Assembly (NCBI GenBank): GCA_030427205.1
Contig: JAUHXC010000003.1
Location: forward strand, 186,001 to 250,000
From: a bacterium
Lineage (GTDB): Bacteria; Myxococcota_A; Bradymonadia; UBA7976; UBA1532
Reading direction: 5' to 3'
Length of the DNA stretch: 64,000 bases
Of the stretch, positions 25,606 through 33,101 are shown one piece after another. The translations under genes were made by a program, and so were the position numbers. Within the stretch, counting starts at the first letter, position 1; each line of letters opens with the position of its first letter. The notes beneath the pieces are model-generated. The model did not search any database and had not been told where the DNA came from. It was given only the letters and a program-made list of their open reading frames with translations.

Positions 25606-26552
25606 GCCGCCACCCCCATCTCGTCGGCGGTGAACCGGCGCACCGCGCGCAGCTTTGCGCTGCGGGCCCGCGGGTTGTCGTCCAGCTCGTCGGGATCGGC
25701 CACCGCCGGCTTGCGGGTCAAGAGCTCGAACTCGGCGGGCGGGGCCGGCGGCGGCGGCAGCCCGCGCCGCGGAGCCTGGGGCCGATTGCGCCCGCTCAGA
25801 TCGGCGAAGCGCCGCTTGACCAGCCGGTCTTCGAGGGAGTGGAAGCTGATGATCAGCGCCCGCCCGCCCGGCGCCAGCAGCCGCGGGATCGCGTCGAGCA
25901 GCGCCTCGAGCGCGCCCAGCTCGTCGTTGACCGCGATGCGCAGGGCCTGAAAGGTCTTCGTCGCCGGGTGATGCCGCCGCTTGGCCGCCGCCTTCTTGGG
26001 CAGCCCATCGACCACGGCGCGGGCCAGGGTCGCCGTATCGAACGGCCCCGGGCCCGCCGCCCACGCCGCCAGCGCCCGGGCCACCGGACCGGCGAAGGGC
26101 TCCTCCCCGTAGCGCCGGATGACGCCGGCCAGCTCGGGCACGCTCAGCCGGCGGATCAGCGCCTCGGCCGGCTCGCCCCGGGTCGGATCCATGCGCATGT
26201 CGACCGGACCCGCCGCCTGGAACGAGAAGCCGCGCTCGGGGCGGTCGAGCTGATACGAGCTCACCCCCAGATCGGCCAGCAGCCCGTGCACCGGGCCGAC
26301 CTCGGCCAGCAGCTGCTCGACGTCGCGGAAGTTGCCGTGCACGAAATTGACACGATCACCGAAGCGGGCGAGGGTCTCCCGGGCGTGACCGAGGGCGTCG
26401 GGGTCCTGGTCGAGACCGACCAGCCGCGCCCCCTGCTCGAGCAGACCGGTGGAGTGACCGGCGAAGCCCGTGGTGCAGTCGACCCACAGCTCACCCGGGC
26501 GCACCGCGGCCAGACGCGACACGGCTCGGGCGAGGACCGGGCGATGGTGCAT
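25602..26552 (-). CDS. rsmH: 16S rRNA (cytosine1402-N4)-methyltransferase RsmH (MraW)
   Basis: SAM-dependent methyltransferase of 316 residues. The conserved N-terminus MHHRPVL is followed by the SAM loop VDCTTGFAGHSTGLLEQG, then LADLGVSSYQLD, RGFSF, MRMDPTRGEPAE and the C-terminal ISFHSLEDRLVKRRF. The chosen ATG aligns with the family start; the frame remains open ~40 codons further upstream but that part is unlike the family. No strong Shine-Dalgarno sequence lies near it. It sits 182 bp after mraZ, a longer gap than elsewhere in the operon. Confidence 0.94.
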   Translation of the reverse strand: MHHRPVLARAVSRLAAVRPGELWVDCTTGFAGHSTGLLEQGARLVGLDQDPDALGHARETLARFGDRVNFVHGNFRDVEQLLAEVGPVHGLLADLGVSSYQLDRPERGFSFQAAGPVDMRMDPTRGEPAEALIRRLSVPELAGVIRRYGEEPFAGPVARALAAWAAGPGPFDTATLARAVVDGLPKKAAAKRRHHPATKTFQALRIAVNDELGALEALLDAIPRLLAPGGRALIISFHSLEDRLVKRRFADLSGRNRPQAPRRGLPPPPAPPAEFELLTRKPAVADPDELDDNPRARSAKLRAVRRFTADEMGVAA

Positions 26553-26734
26553 CGGCCGGTTGATGGGCCTCTCCTTCGTCCCCCGACCCCCGGATCGACC
26601 GGAGATCGGCAAGTGTTTGGTCGCCGCCGCGACGGACCGCGGCCCTCGACGCATGGGCGAAGCGCCCTGCATCGACGGACTCCGCCCGAAGCGGGGGAGG
26701 GCGATGGCGCCGACCGGCCCTCAGGCCGGCCGGG

Positions 26735-27199
26735 TCACAGGTTGAACTCGCTCAGATCGACGTCGGCGTAGGCTTCGGGGCCATGGGTCAGATCCCACAT
26801 GGCCATCGACCAGACCTCCATGTAGGCGCCCTGGCCGTTGACGAAGCATTTTCCGTCCAGATCTGCGTACTTGCGCAGCACCAGCGGGATCTGGATCCGA
26901 CCGAGGCGGTCGACCTTGACCCGGCGAGCGGTGCCACACACGACCCGGCGCAGGGCGCTCTGGACGCGCGCCGGCGCGTCGTCGAGCTTTGCCTTGAAGG
27001 CCTCCCAGGCGTCGGGCCAGTAGACCAGCAGACAGCGCTCCTTGAGGTGCCGGGTGACCATCACCTCGCTGCCGTCGTCGAGACCGAGCTCGGCGCGGAA
27101 CTCCGAGGGGATGCTGAGCCGACCCTTGCCATCCACGGTGTGCTCGTGCTGGCCCTCGACGTAGCCGGGTTCGGCGTCGCTCGGGGTCGGGCGGCTCAT
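26735..27199 (-). CDS. mraZ: Transcriptional regulator MraZ
   Basis: AbrB/SpoVT-like DNA-binding protein of 154 residues made of two MraZ repeats. The first is GQHEHTVDGKGRLSIPSEFR near residue 16 and the second is VKVDRLGRIQIPLVLR near residue 93. DxxGR cores are visible in both. MraZ forms multimeric rings and represses its own dcw operon in studied bacteria. It is first in the cluster, behind a sigma70-like promoter with TGG repeats. The N-terminus has ~13 extra residues (SRPTPSDAEPGYV). Confidence 0.94.
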   Translation of the reverse strand: MSRPTPSDAEPGYVEGQHEHTVDGKGRLSIPSEFRAELGLDDGSEVMVTRHLKERCLLVYWPDAWEAFKAKLDDAPARVQSALRRVVCGTARRVKVDRLGRIQIPLVLRKYADLDGKCFVNGQGAYMEVWSMAMWDLTHGPEAYADVDLSEFNL

Positions 27200-27218
27200 G
27201 GTCCTCCATGGGAGCGGG

Positions 27219-27252
27219 ATCCACTGATTCCCACCAGGGTCATCCTAGTCCA
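27219..27252 (-). promoter_or_regulatory. Candidate MraZ operator repeats
   Basis: On the minus strand TGGAC (27248-27252), TGGGA (27229-27233) and TGGAT (27219-27223) occur 5' of mraZ. The last two are exactly 10 bp apart, the spacing of TGGGN-N5 MraZ sites in E. coli. The first lies within the promoter spacer, so binding would block transcription. Confidence 0.45.
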
Positions 27253-27269
27253 CCGCGGCCATGAGTCAA
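27242..27269 (-). promoter_or_regulatory. Sigma70-like promoter of the dcw operon
   Basis: On the minus strand TTGACT (27264-27269) and TAGGAT (27242-27247) are separated by 16 bp, ~45 bp before the mraZ start. This is the best promoter match seen near the cluster and it overlaps the candidate MraZ operator. Confidence 0.55.
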
Positions 27270-27468
27270 CGGCGAATTCGGCGCAAAAATCGATTCCCGG
27301 CGAGTGGCGGTTGAGGACCTACATCTTGGGGTCATGGGTATATCTCCACCCAATATATGGGGTCGGTGCATAGGGCCAGCGCTGCTCGTACCGGTGGTCG
27401 ATGGTGGGATCGGGTGTGAAATCCCCTGCGGATTCGGTGATTTGAACGCGCGTTCAGTATGCCGACCC

Positions 27469-27702
27469 GATCCGCGGCCGCCTGGAGCGCCCGATCCGCG
27501 CGCCGGATCCGGCGGATCGCGGGCGCGGATCCGCGCGGATCCACGCCCCGATCCGCAGATCCGTCGGCGGTGGCCGAAGGATGCGATCGTCACGGCAACG
27601 ACCGGATCCGGAGACTGTATCCGGTTGTCGATCCGCCGGCTCGGGCTCATATCGGGCGTGAATGGCGCTCAGCGGTGGATCCGGGTGTGATCGGCGGGGA
27701 TC
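27469..27702. repeat. GATC-rich island
   Basis: Fourteen GATC tetramers lie within 234 bp (starts at 27469, 27493, 27506, 27515, 27528, 27538, 27550, 27558, 27585, 27605, 27630, 27678, 27689 and 27699). About one would be expected by chance. Many are inside GGATCCG or CGGATC palindromes. The spacing is irregular. Confidence 0.8.
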
Positions 27703-27858
27703 ATCCGAAAAGTCGATATTCGAAGGGGGTTTGTGAGCCCCGGGCCGTCAGCTCGATGACCGGCTCGATGACTGGCGCCCTCCGCGGCCGTTCGACGGCG
27801 TACAGTGTCTCGGCGGCGGCGGCCCATGCCATCGGATCGGGGGCCCTGCCCAGCGTCG

Positions 27859-27973
27859 GATCCGGCTCGTCCACCGGCGGATCCGGCTCGTCCACCGCCC
27901 GATCCGGGCCGTCCACCGCCCGATCCGGGCCGTCCACCGCCCGATCCGGGCCGTCCACCGCCCGATCCGGCCC
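27859..27973. repeat. 21-bp tandem repeat, 5 full copies plus a partial
   Basis: Units begin at 27859, 27880, 27901, 27922 and 27943 with consensus GATCCGGGCCGTCCACCGCC plus C, and a 10-bp partial copy follows at 27964. The first two units read GGCTCG where the rest read GGGCCG. Adjacent copies are contiguous, so it is not a CRISPR array. Confidence 0.9.
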
Positions 27974-28028
27974 GCCGTCCGTAACTGATCCCGTGGCCTC
28001 GGCCGGGCGCTCGTGCTACACCCCGAAC

Positions 28029-28328
28029 ATGGCCAAAGACACCGAAAAGACGCCCGATACGCCCGCCGAGACGCCCCGCCGCAAGGGGGCGCCGACCCTC
28101 GCGCCGCCGGCCGATCCGGCGCTGGCCGCCGCGGTGGAGGCCTTCATCCGCGGCGACTATCGAGCCGCGGCCGACGGCATGCCCGCCGATGTGCCCGACG
28201 CGGCCGACGATCGCGCGTGGCGCGCGCGCCTCGAACGCGCGCTGGGTTGGGAGCCGATGCTGTGGGTCTTCGCGATCGGCTGCGGCGCGGCGTGGCTGTG
28301 GTCGTTCATCGCGTCCCAACCCTCCTGA
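28029..28328 (+). CDS. Small tail-anchored membrane protein, unknown
   Basis: Protein of 99 residues. A charged Lys/Thr/Pro-rich N-terminus (to about residue 28) leads into a helical region (ALAAAVEAFIRGDYRAAADG). One C-terminal transmembrane segment (WVFAIGCGAAWLWSFI) ends a few residues before the stop. The AAVEAFIRGDYRAA stretch resembles a single TPR-like helical pair seen in tail-anchored bacterial proteins. No clear ribosome-binding site precedes the ATG, but third-position GC is strongly coding-like. It lies directly after the tandem-repeat region. Function unknown. Confidence 0.55.
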   Translation: MAKDTEKTPDTPAETPRRKGAPTLAPPADPALAAAVEAFIRGDYRAAADGMPADVPDAADDRAWRARLERALGWEPMLWVFAIGCGAAWLWSFIASQPS

Positions 28329-28404
28329 CATTCCGTTCAAGTATATGATATCAAATGAAAATGCGCGCGTATCACGCGACGCCTGCACCCCGCCTGCGCG
28401 GGCC

Positions 28405-28496
28405 TGTCAGGGGCGCTGTCCGGCGCGTGTCAGCATCCGTCGGGCGATTCTGTCAGCAGCCCGTGGCGGGTCTTGTCAGCAGGCGTCGGCCGCCCC
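28405..28496. repeat. Four TGTCAG direct repeats at exact 23-bp spacing
   Basis: TGTCAG begins at 28405, 28428, 28451 and 28474, an exact 23-bp period. The last three extend to TGTCAGCA or TGTCAGCAG; the rest of each unit varies. The array sits in the 264-bp gene-free stretch (28329-28592) 5' of the pentapeptide-repeat gene. It is preceded by an AT-rich patch (TATATGATATC near 28343) and followed by TATATATAG at 28571. It looks like an operator or iteron-like binding array. Confidence 0.8.
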
Positions 28497-28592
28497 TGGC
28501 GGGCGGTCCGGTCGGGATCGATCGCCCGGGCTGGCCAGGCCGCGTACCGGCCTCCCGCGCGCGCGCGATCTATATATAGGTATGAGGACGCG

Positions 28593-30032
28593 ATGAGCCG
28601 CTCCGCAGAACCCTCCGATCCGCCGCCCACGGCACCCGCCGATCGGCCGGCATCGGGCGCGCCCGATCGCGAGCGGCGCGGCGCCGATCACGGCCGGGCG
28701 CTCGACCGTCGCGCCGGGCGTCAATCGCAATGGCTGGCGCTGTTCGTCGGCTTCGTCACCGCGCTCGCGGTGAGCGTGGTCGTCGTCGGCGACGTGCTCG
28801 AGTCGGTGGCCGACGAGGTGCGCACGATCACCATCGCCGTGGCCGCGGCGGTCCTGGCGGCGGGCGTGCTGCTGCTGCTGGTCTATGCGACCCGCCATCG
28901 GCTCTTCGCCCTGCTCAGCCTGCCGACGCCGGGCACCCTCAGCGACGTGGTGCTCAAGCTGCGCCGGGGCATGGACGTCTGGGGTGCCGATCGCACCTCG
29001 GCGGTCGAGCGGCTGTCGGAGGGCTTCGCCAGCCTCGCGGCGTGGATGGCCTGGACCCGCCTGCGCACCTGGATGGTGGCGACCCTGGTCGGCGCGGCGT
29101 CGATCTTCGTCCTGCTCGTGGGCGAGGTGCTGCTGCTGCGCCAGAATCGGCTCATCGAAGAGCAGAACGCCTACCTGCGCGAGCAGAACCAGAACATCCA
29201 GAGCCAGCTGCGCCTCGAGCGCGAGCAGAGCTATCAGGCCCGGCGGACCGGGTTGCTCGCGGCGCTCTACGATCGCGCGGCGTGCACCGCGCCGCCCTGC
29301 GCCCACCGCTCGAGCCTGCGGGCGCGGGCCGACGCCGCGCGGGCGTTCACCGAGATCGAGCTGGCCCGGCGCGCGGAGCTGGTGGGCACCACCGCCGGCG
29401 AGCTGTGCGCGACCGGCGCGGCGGCGCACCCGCGGCTCGACCTGCGCCACCTCGATCTGGCGCCGGTCGCCGGCCGCGGCGAGGACGGCCCGTCGATGGA
29501 GGCCGTCCTGCCCCGCTGGACCGCCTGCGGGGTCGACCTCTCCCACGCCGATCTGAGCCAGGTGATCCTGACCGGCAGCGACCTGCGACGGGCCGATCTG
29601 AGCCGGGCGACGCTCACCGGCGCTGACCTGAACCGGGTCGACGCGCGCCGGGCCGACCTGACCGGCGTGCGCATGGCCGACGGCGGGCTGCGCGGCGCGA
29701 ATCTGGCCGGGGCGCGGCTCGACCGGGCCTTGCTGCGCGGGGCCGATCTGTCGTCGGTGGGTGAGGGGCCCGCGGCGCGTCCGACCGATCTGACCGGCGC
29801 GACGCTGCGCCGAGCGGCGTTGACCGGCGCCGACATCAGCGGCGCCCTGCTCGTCGGCGCCGATCTGAGCGACAGCGACCTGACCGACGCCGACCTCTCC
29901 GGGGCCGATCTGACCGGCGCGCGCCTCGACGGCAGCGCGCGCCGCGCGGTCCGCTGGCGTGGCGCGACCTGCCCCGACGGCTCGAAAGCGGCCGAGACCT
30001 GCGAGGGGCGGCTGCGACCCAAGGGGCCTTGA
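28593..30032 (+). CDS. Membrane-anchored pentapeptide-repeat protein
   Basis: Protein of 479 residues. A polar N-terminus precedes two transmembrane helices (about residues 48-66 and 78-98). After a cytosolic stretch comes a third helix (WMVATLVGAASIFVLLVGEV, about 165-185). An Asn/Gln/Glu-rich coiled-coil follows (RQNRLIEEQNAYLREQNQ). The C-terminal ~170 residues are about 25 A(D/N)LxG-type pentapeptides (ADLSQVILTG, GADLNRV, GADLSGADLTG) that should form a right-handed beta-helix. GAGG lies 5 nt before the ATG. The upstream region carries the 23-bp TGTCAG array. The same general layout occurs in predicted sensor or conflict proteins, but no role can be assigned. Confidence 0.8.
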   Translation: MSRSAEPSDPPPTAPADRPASGAPDRERRGADHGRALDRRAGRQSQWLALFVGFVTALAVSVVVVGDVLESVADEVRTITIAVAAAVLAAGVLLLLVYATRHRLFALLSLPTPGTLSDVVLKLRRGMDVWGADRTSAVERLSEGFASLAAWMAWTRLRTWMVATLVGAASIFVLLVGEVLLLRQNRLIEEQNAYLREQNQNIQSQLRLEREQSYQARRTGLLAALYDRAACTAPPCAHRSSLRARADAARAFTEIELARRAELVGTTAGELCATGAAAHPRLDLRHLDLAPVAGRGEDGPSMEAVLPRWTACGVDLSHADLSQVILTGSDLRRADLSRATLTGADLNRVDARRADLTGVRMADGGLRGANLAGARLDRALLRGADLSSVGEGPAARPTDLTGATLRRAALTGADISGALLVGADLSDSDLTDADLSGADLTGARLDGSARRAVRWRGATCPDGSKAAETCEGRLRPKGP

Positions 30033-30192
30033 GAGCTTCCCCACAAACTCTGGCGCTTCGCCCAGCACCGTCCCGGACGGCGAATTTCGGCGTCTCTCAG
30101 CCTCGGAATACTTCGAGTATTCCTGCGGCCTCGTTCCTTGAACTCGCCGCCCGGCCCGGCGCTGTGCTCGACCATAGTTTGTGGGAAAGCTC
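30033..30192. mobile_element. 160-bp imperfect palindrome (MITE/REP-like element)
   Basis: The outer 21-nt arms (30033-30053 and 30172-30192) are inverted copies with two mismatches; the arm core is TCCCCACAAACT on the left. The centre is a perfect GGAATACT-TCG-AGTATTCC hairpin (30105-30123), and the arm midpoint coincides with it within 2 bp. Intermediate sequence is also partly complementary. The element begins immediately after the stop of the pentapeptide gene and ends 18 bp before the opposing gene. It codes for nothing recognisable and could fold into a long RNA hairpin terminating both genes. Confidence 0.6.
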
Positions 30193-30210
30193 GTGAGCCG
30201 CCGACCCGGA

Positions 30211-30774
30211 TCAGCCGGGCGCCTCCGTCGCTTCGCCCGCTGATTGCGCCTGCTCGGCGACGTAGCGCTGGCCCTCGGCGACCGCCGCCTCGAGGTCGGC
30301 GCGGGCGGCCTTGGCGTCGAAGTCGCGCAGGTCGCCGCCTTTGCTCAGGTAATGCTGGATGACCCGCCCCATGGCGTAGGTGACGCTGCCCGAGATCGCC
30401 GGGTTGACCGCCAGCCCGACCGCCGGGCCGACCACGGGGATGGCCTTGGCCACCGAGGCGGCGATGCTGCGGCCGATGCCCGAGGCGCCGGTGAAGCTCA
30501 CCGCGATGGCCAGCGCGTCGTCGGCGAGCGCCACGAAGACCGGCGTCAGCCCGCGCACCCCCCGATCGAGCGTGATCATCGGCTGGCCGTAGCACCGCGC
30601 CAGGTGGCGGACCATACGCATGCGGATGAGCGTCAGCCCGGCCAGGTCGAGCAGCGGCACCGGCACGGCGGCGGCGACGAGCGACGCCTGCACGTGCTCG
30701 CGGATGATGCGGTCGGAGGCGGCTTCGCTGTCGGTGGGTATGGCCGGGACGTCGGGTTCCATGGGCAGCACCAT
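30211..30774 (-). CDS. DUF697 (YcjF-like) protein
   Basis: Protein of 187 residues. The central region, VPVPLLDLAGLTLIRMRMV, matches the DUF697 pattern of an amphipathic hydrophobic helix, Pro-Asp/Leu and QLRMI-like residues. RHLARCYGQP and Gly/Ala-rich helices (GIGRSIAASVAKAIPVVGPAVGLAV) follow. DUF697 is found alone or attached to GTPases and probably associates with membranes. Met-1 at 30774 or Met-5 at 30762 may be the start; neither has a strong ribosome-binding site. It is divergent from ilvA. Confidence 0.7.
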   Translation of the reverse strand: MVLPMEPDVPAIPTDSEAASDRIIREHVQASLVAAAVPVPLLDLAGLTLIRMRMVRHLARCYGQPMITLDRGVRGLTPVFVALADDALAIAVSFTGASGIGRSIAASVAKAIPVVGPAVGLAVNPAISGSVTYAMGRVIQHYLSKGGDLRDFDAKAARADLEAAVAEGQRYVAEQAQSAGEATEAPG

Positions 30775-30916
30775 AGCCGATCGACGCCGCCGGGCGCGTC
30801 GGGTATCGCCGAACGGACCGCCGGCGCGGCGCTGTCACAGACGCGTGCTCCGCGGCGAGGCCCGCGGTAGAGTGGCGGGCCGGCGCGCCGCCGGCGCACG
30901 CCAGGAGGGGAGCGGC

Positions 30917-32155
30917 ATGAGCGTGACCATCGCCGACATCTGGGCCGCCGCCCGCACCATCGAGGGGCACGTGGTGCAGACGCCGGCCATCCGCGCCGCG
31001 CGGCTGAGCGACGACCTGGGCCTCGACCTGTTCCTCAAGCTCGAGAACATGCAGGCCACCGGCTCGTTCAAGGAGCGCGGCGCCATCAACAAGCTGTCGA
31101 GCCTCACCGCCGAGCAGCGCCGGGCGGGCGTCATCGCGATGTCGGCGGGCAATCACGCCCAGGCCGTCGCCTACCACGCCACCCGCATGGGCATCCCCTC
31201 GACGGTGGTGATGCCCGACTTCGCGCCGCTGACCAAGATCGAGCGCACCGAGGCCTTCGGCGCCCGGGTCGTGCTCGAGGGCGATACCCTCGACGCGTCG
31301 GCCCACGCGGCCGCCGAGATCGCCGAGGCCGAGGGGCTGACGCTGGTGCACCCCTACGACGACGAGCACGTCATCGCCGGGCAGGGCACCATCGGGCTCG
31401 AGCTGATGAACCAGCGGCCGGGGCTCGAGGTGCTGGTGGTGCCCATCGGCGGCGGCGGCTTGATCTCGGGCATCGCGCTCGCCGCCAAGGCGCTCAAGCC
31501 GACCATCGAGATCGTCGGCGTCGAGGCGGCCTTCTATCCGTCGATGCACAACGCGGTCAAAGGCCTCGACCCGGGCTGCGGCGGGCATACGCTGGCCGAC
31601 GGCATCGCGGTGAAGAACCCCGGCCGGTTGACCCGCCCGGTCATCGAGGCGTGCGTCGACGACATCGTGCTCGTCGACGAGGGCGCCATCGAGAGCGCCA
31701 TCGCCGCCCTGGCCGAGAAGCAGAAGCTCGTGGCCGAAGGGGCGGGAGCCGCCGGCGTCGCGGCCCTGCTGGCCCACGCCGCGCGCTTCCGTGGGCGGCA
31801 GGTCGGCGTGGTCGTCTGCGGCGGCAACCTCGACAACCGCATCCTCGCCGGCGTGCTCACCCGGGGCCTCGTGCGCGACGGGCGCATGGCCAGCCTGCGC
31901 ATCCAGATCACCGACCGCCCGGGCGTGCTCGGCACCATCGCCCAGGTCATCGGCGAGTCGGGCGGCAACATCATCGAGGTGCACCACCAGCGGCATTTTC
32001 AGGACATCCCGGTGCGCAACGCCGAGATCGACGTGCTCGTCGAGACCCGCAGCGCCGCCGATCGCGACGCGCTCGTCGACCGGCTCGCGGCGATCGGCTT
32101 CCCGACCCGGGTGCTGTCGAATCAGTCGATGTACATCAAGCGGCCCGGCAAGTAG
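30917..32155 (+). CDS. ilvA: Threonine ammonia-lyase with ACT domain
   Basis: PLP enzyme of 412 residues converting L-threonine to 2-oxobutyrate and ammonia, the first step to isoleucine, or a catabolic step. The PLP lysine is in ATGSFKERGA near residue 55 and the phosphate-binding glycine loop is GGGGLISG. A C-terminal ACT domain (~75 residues, LRIQITDRPGVLGTIAQVIG) suggests amino-acid feedback control. The size matches the short single-ACT class (TdcB/IlvA1-like), not the two-ACT E. coli IlvA. A strong AGGAGGGG lies 6 nt before the ATG. It converges with serB, with 13 bp between stops. Confidence 0.92.
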   Translation: MSVTIADIWAAARTIEGHVVQTPAIRAARLSDDLGLDLFLKLENMQATGSFKERGAINKLSSLTAEQRRAGVIAMSAGNHAQAVAYHATRMGIPSTVVMPDFAPLTKIERTEAFGARVVLEGDTLDASAHAAAEIAEAEGLTLVHPYDDEHVIAGQGTIGLELMNQRPGLEVLVVPIGGGGLISGIALAAKALKPTIEIVGVEAAFYPSMHNAVKGLDPGCGGHTLADGIAVKNPGRLTRPVIEACVDDIVLVDEGAIESAIAALAEKQKLVAEGAGAAGVAALLAHAARFRGRQVGVVVCGGNLDNRILAGVLTRGLVRDGRMASLRIQITDRPGVLGTIAQVIGESGGNIIEVHHQRHFQDIPVRNAEIDVLVETRSAADRDALVDRLAAIGFPTRVLSNQSMYIKRPGK

Positions 32156-32168
32156 CGCCGCGGCGAGA

Positions 32169-33065
32169 TCAGCGCGCCTTCTCGACGATCTCCCCGTCGC
32201 GATAGCCCTGGAAGTACAGCGCGCTGCGCAGGTCGGTGTGGTCGATGCGGGCCCGCGCCGCCGCGCGCAGGATGGGCTTGCCGTGATAGGCGATGCCCAG
32301 GCCGGCGGTCTCGATCATCGCCAGATCGTTGGCCCCGTCGCCGATGGCCAGCGCGTCGCCATGCTGGATGCCGTGCGCGGCGGCCAGCTCGATCAGCCAG
32401 TCCTGCTTCGACTCGCGGCCGACGATCGGCCCGCCCAGGCGCCCCGTCAGCCGCCCGTCGACGATCTCGAAGACGTTGGCCTTCGCCGCGTGAAAGCCCA
32501 GCTCGGCCTGCACCGTGTCGGTGAAGAGGGTGAAGCCGCCCGAGATGAGCGCGCAGACCGCGCCGTGGGCCCGCATCGTCGCCACCAGGGCGTGGGCGCC
32601 GTCCGAGTAGCTGATGGCGTCGAGCACCGGCTGGATGATCGACGCCGGGCGCCCCGTCAACAGGCCCACCCGGGCGGTCAGGCTCTCCTCGAAGCCGATC
32701 TCGCCGCGCATGCCGCGGGCGGTGATCTCGGCCACCTTCTCGCCGATGCCGGCCCCGGCGGCGACCTCGTCCAAGGTCTCGTTGGTGAGGATGGTCGAGT
32801 CCATGTCGGCGAAGAGCAGCCGCTTGCGCCGCCCGGCCTTCGGCAGCGCGCAGCGGTCGATCGGCGCCCCGTCCAGCGCTCGGCTGGCGATGTCTTCGAC
32901 CTTCGCCGGATCGCCCGCGACCGCCAGCTCGGCGGCGCGGCCGTCCGCGAGCCAATCGACCGGTCCGCGCTTCAGGCCGGCGGATGCCAGCGCGCGGGAG
33001 ACGGCCTCGATCGAAGATGCGCCGAGCCCACCGGGGGCGGCGACGAGGGTCAGGACGCTGTGCAT
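32169..33065 (-). CDS. serB: Phosphoserine phosphatase SerB
   Basis: HAD-superfamily phosphatase of 298 residues producing L-serine from phosphoserine. HAD motif I is FADMDSTIL, motif II ISGGFTLF, the lysine region GRESKQDWL, and motif III GDGANDLAMI. The N-terminal ~75 residues (LTLVAAPGGLGASSIEAVSRAL) are an ACT-like regulatory domain, as in E. coli SerB. It lies 36 bp downstream of the cystathionine beta-synthase-like gene. This makes sense because serine is that enzyme's substrate. Confidence 0.93.
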   Translation of the reverse strand: MHSVLTLVAAPGGLGASSIEAVSRALASAGLKRGPVDWLADGRAAELAVAGDPAKVEDIASRALDGAPIDRCALPKAGRRKRLLFADMDSTILTNETLDEVAAGAGIGEKVAEITARGMRGEIGFEESLTARVGLLTGRPASIIQPVLDAISYSDGAHALVATMRAHGAVCALISGGFTLFTDTVQAELGFHAAKANVFEIVDGRLTGRLGGPIVGRESKQDWLIELAAAHGIQHGDALAIGDGANDLAMIETAGLGIAYHGKPILRAAARARIDHTDLRSALYFQGYRDGEIVEKAR

Positions 33066-33101
33066 GGGATCTCTCGCAGGGCAGGTGCCCGGCCCGACGC
33101 C

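Larger units (their letters stand above)
27270..28028. other. ~760-bp non-coding, repeat-rich spacer upstream of the dcw operon
   Basis: I see no supported gene here. Open frames on both strands exist but only read through short repeats. The stretch holds an AT-rich patch (27338-27362), a dense GATC island (27469-27702) and a 21-bp tandem repeat (27859-27973). Base composition differs from neighbouring genes in being full of CGGATCCG-type palindromes. Confidence 0.6.

Noticed and set aside
27859..27973. CRISPR array
   Set aside because: The 21-bp units are contiguous with no spacers and no cas genes are present.
27270..28028. Chromosomal origin of replication because of GATC richness
   Set aside because: No DnaA boxes, dnaA, dnaN, parAB or AT-rich unwinding element were recognised.
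28405..28496. Plasmid or phage replication origin (iterons)
   Set aside because: There is no Rep gene, partition gene or integrase nearby. The array is better kept as an operator candidate.
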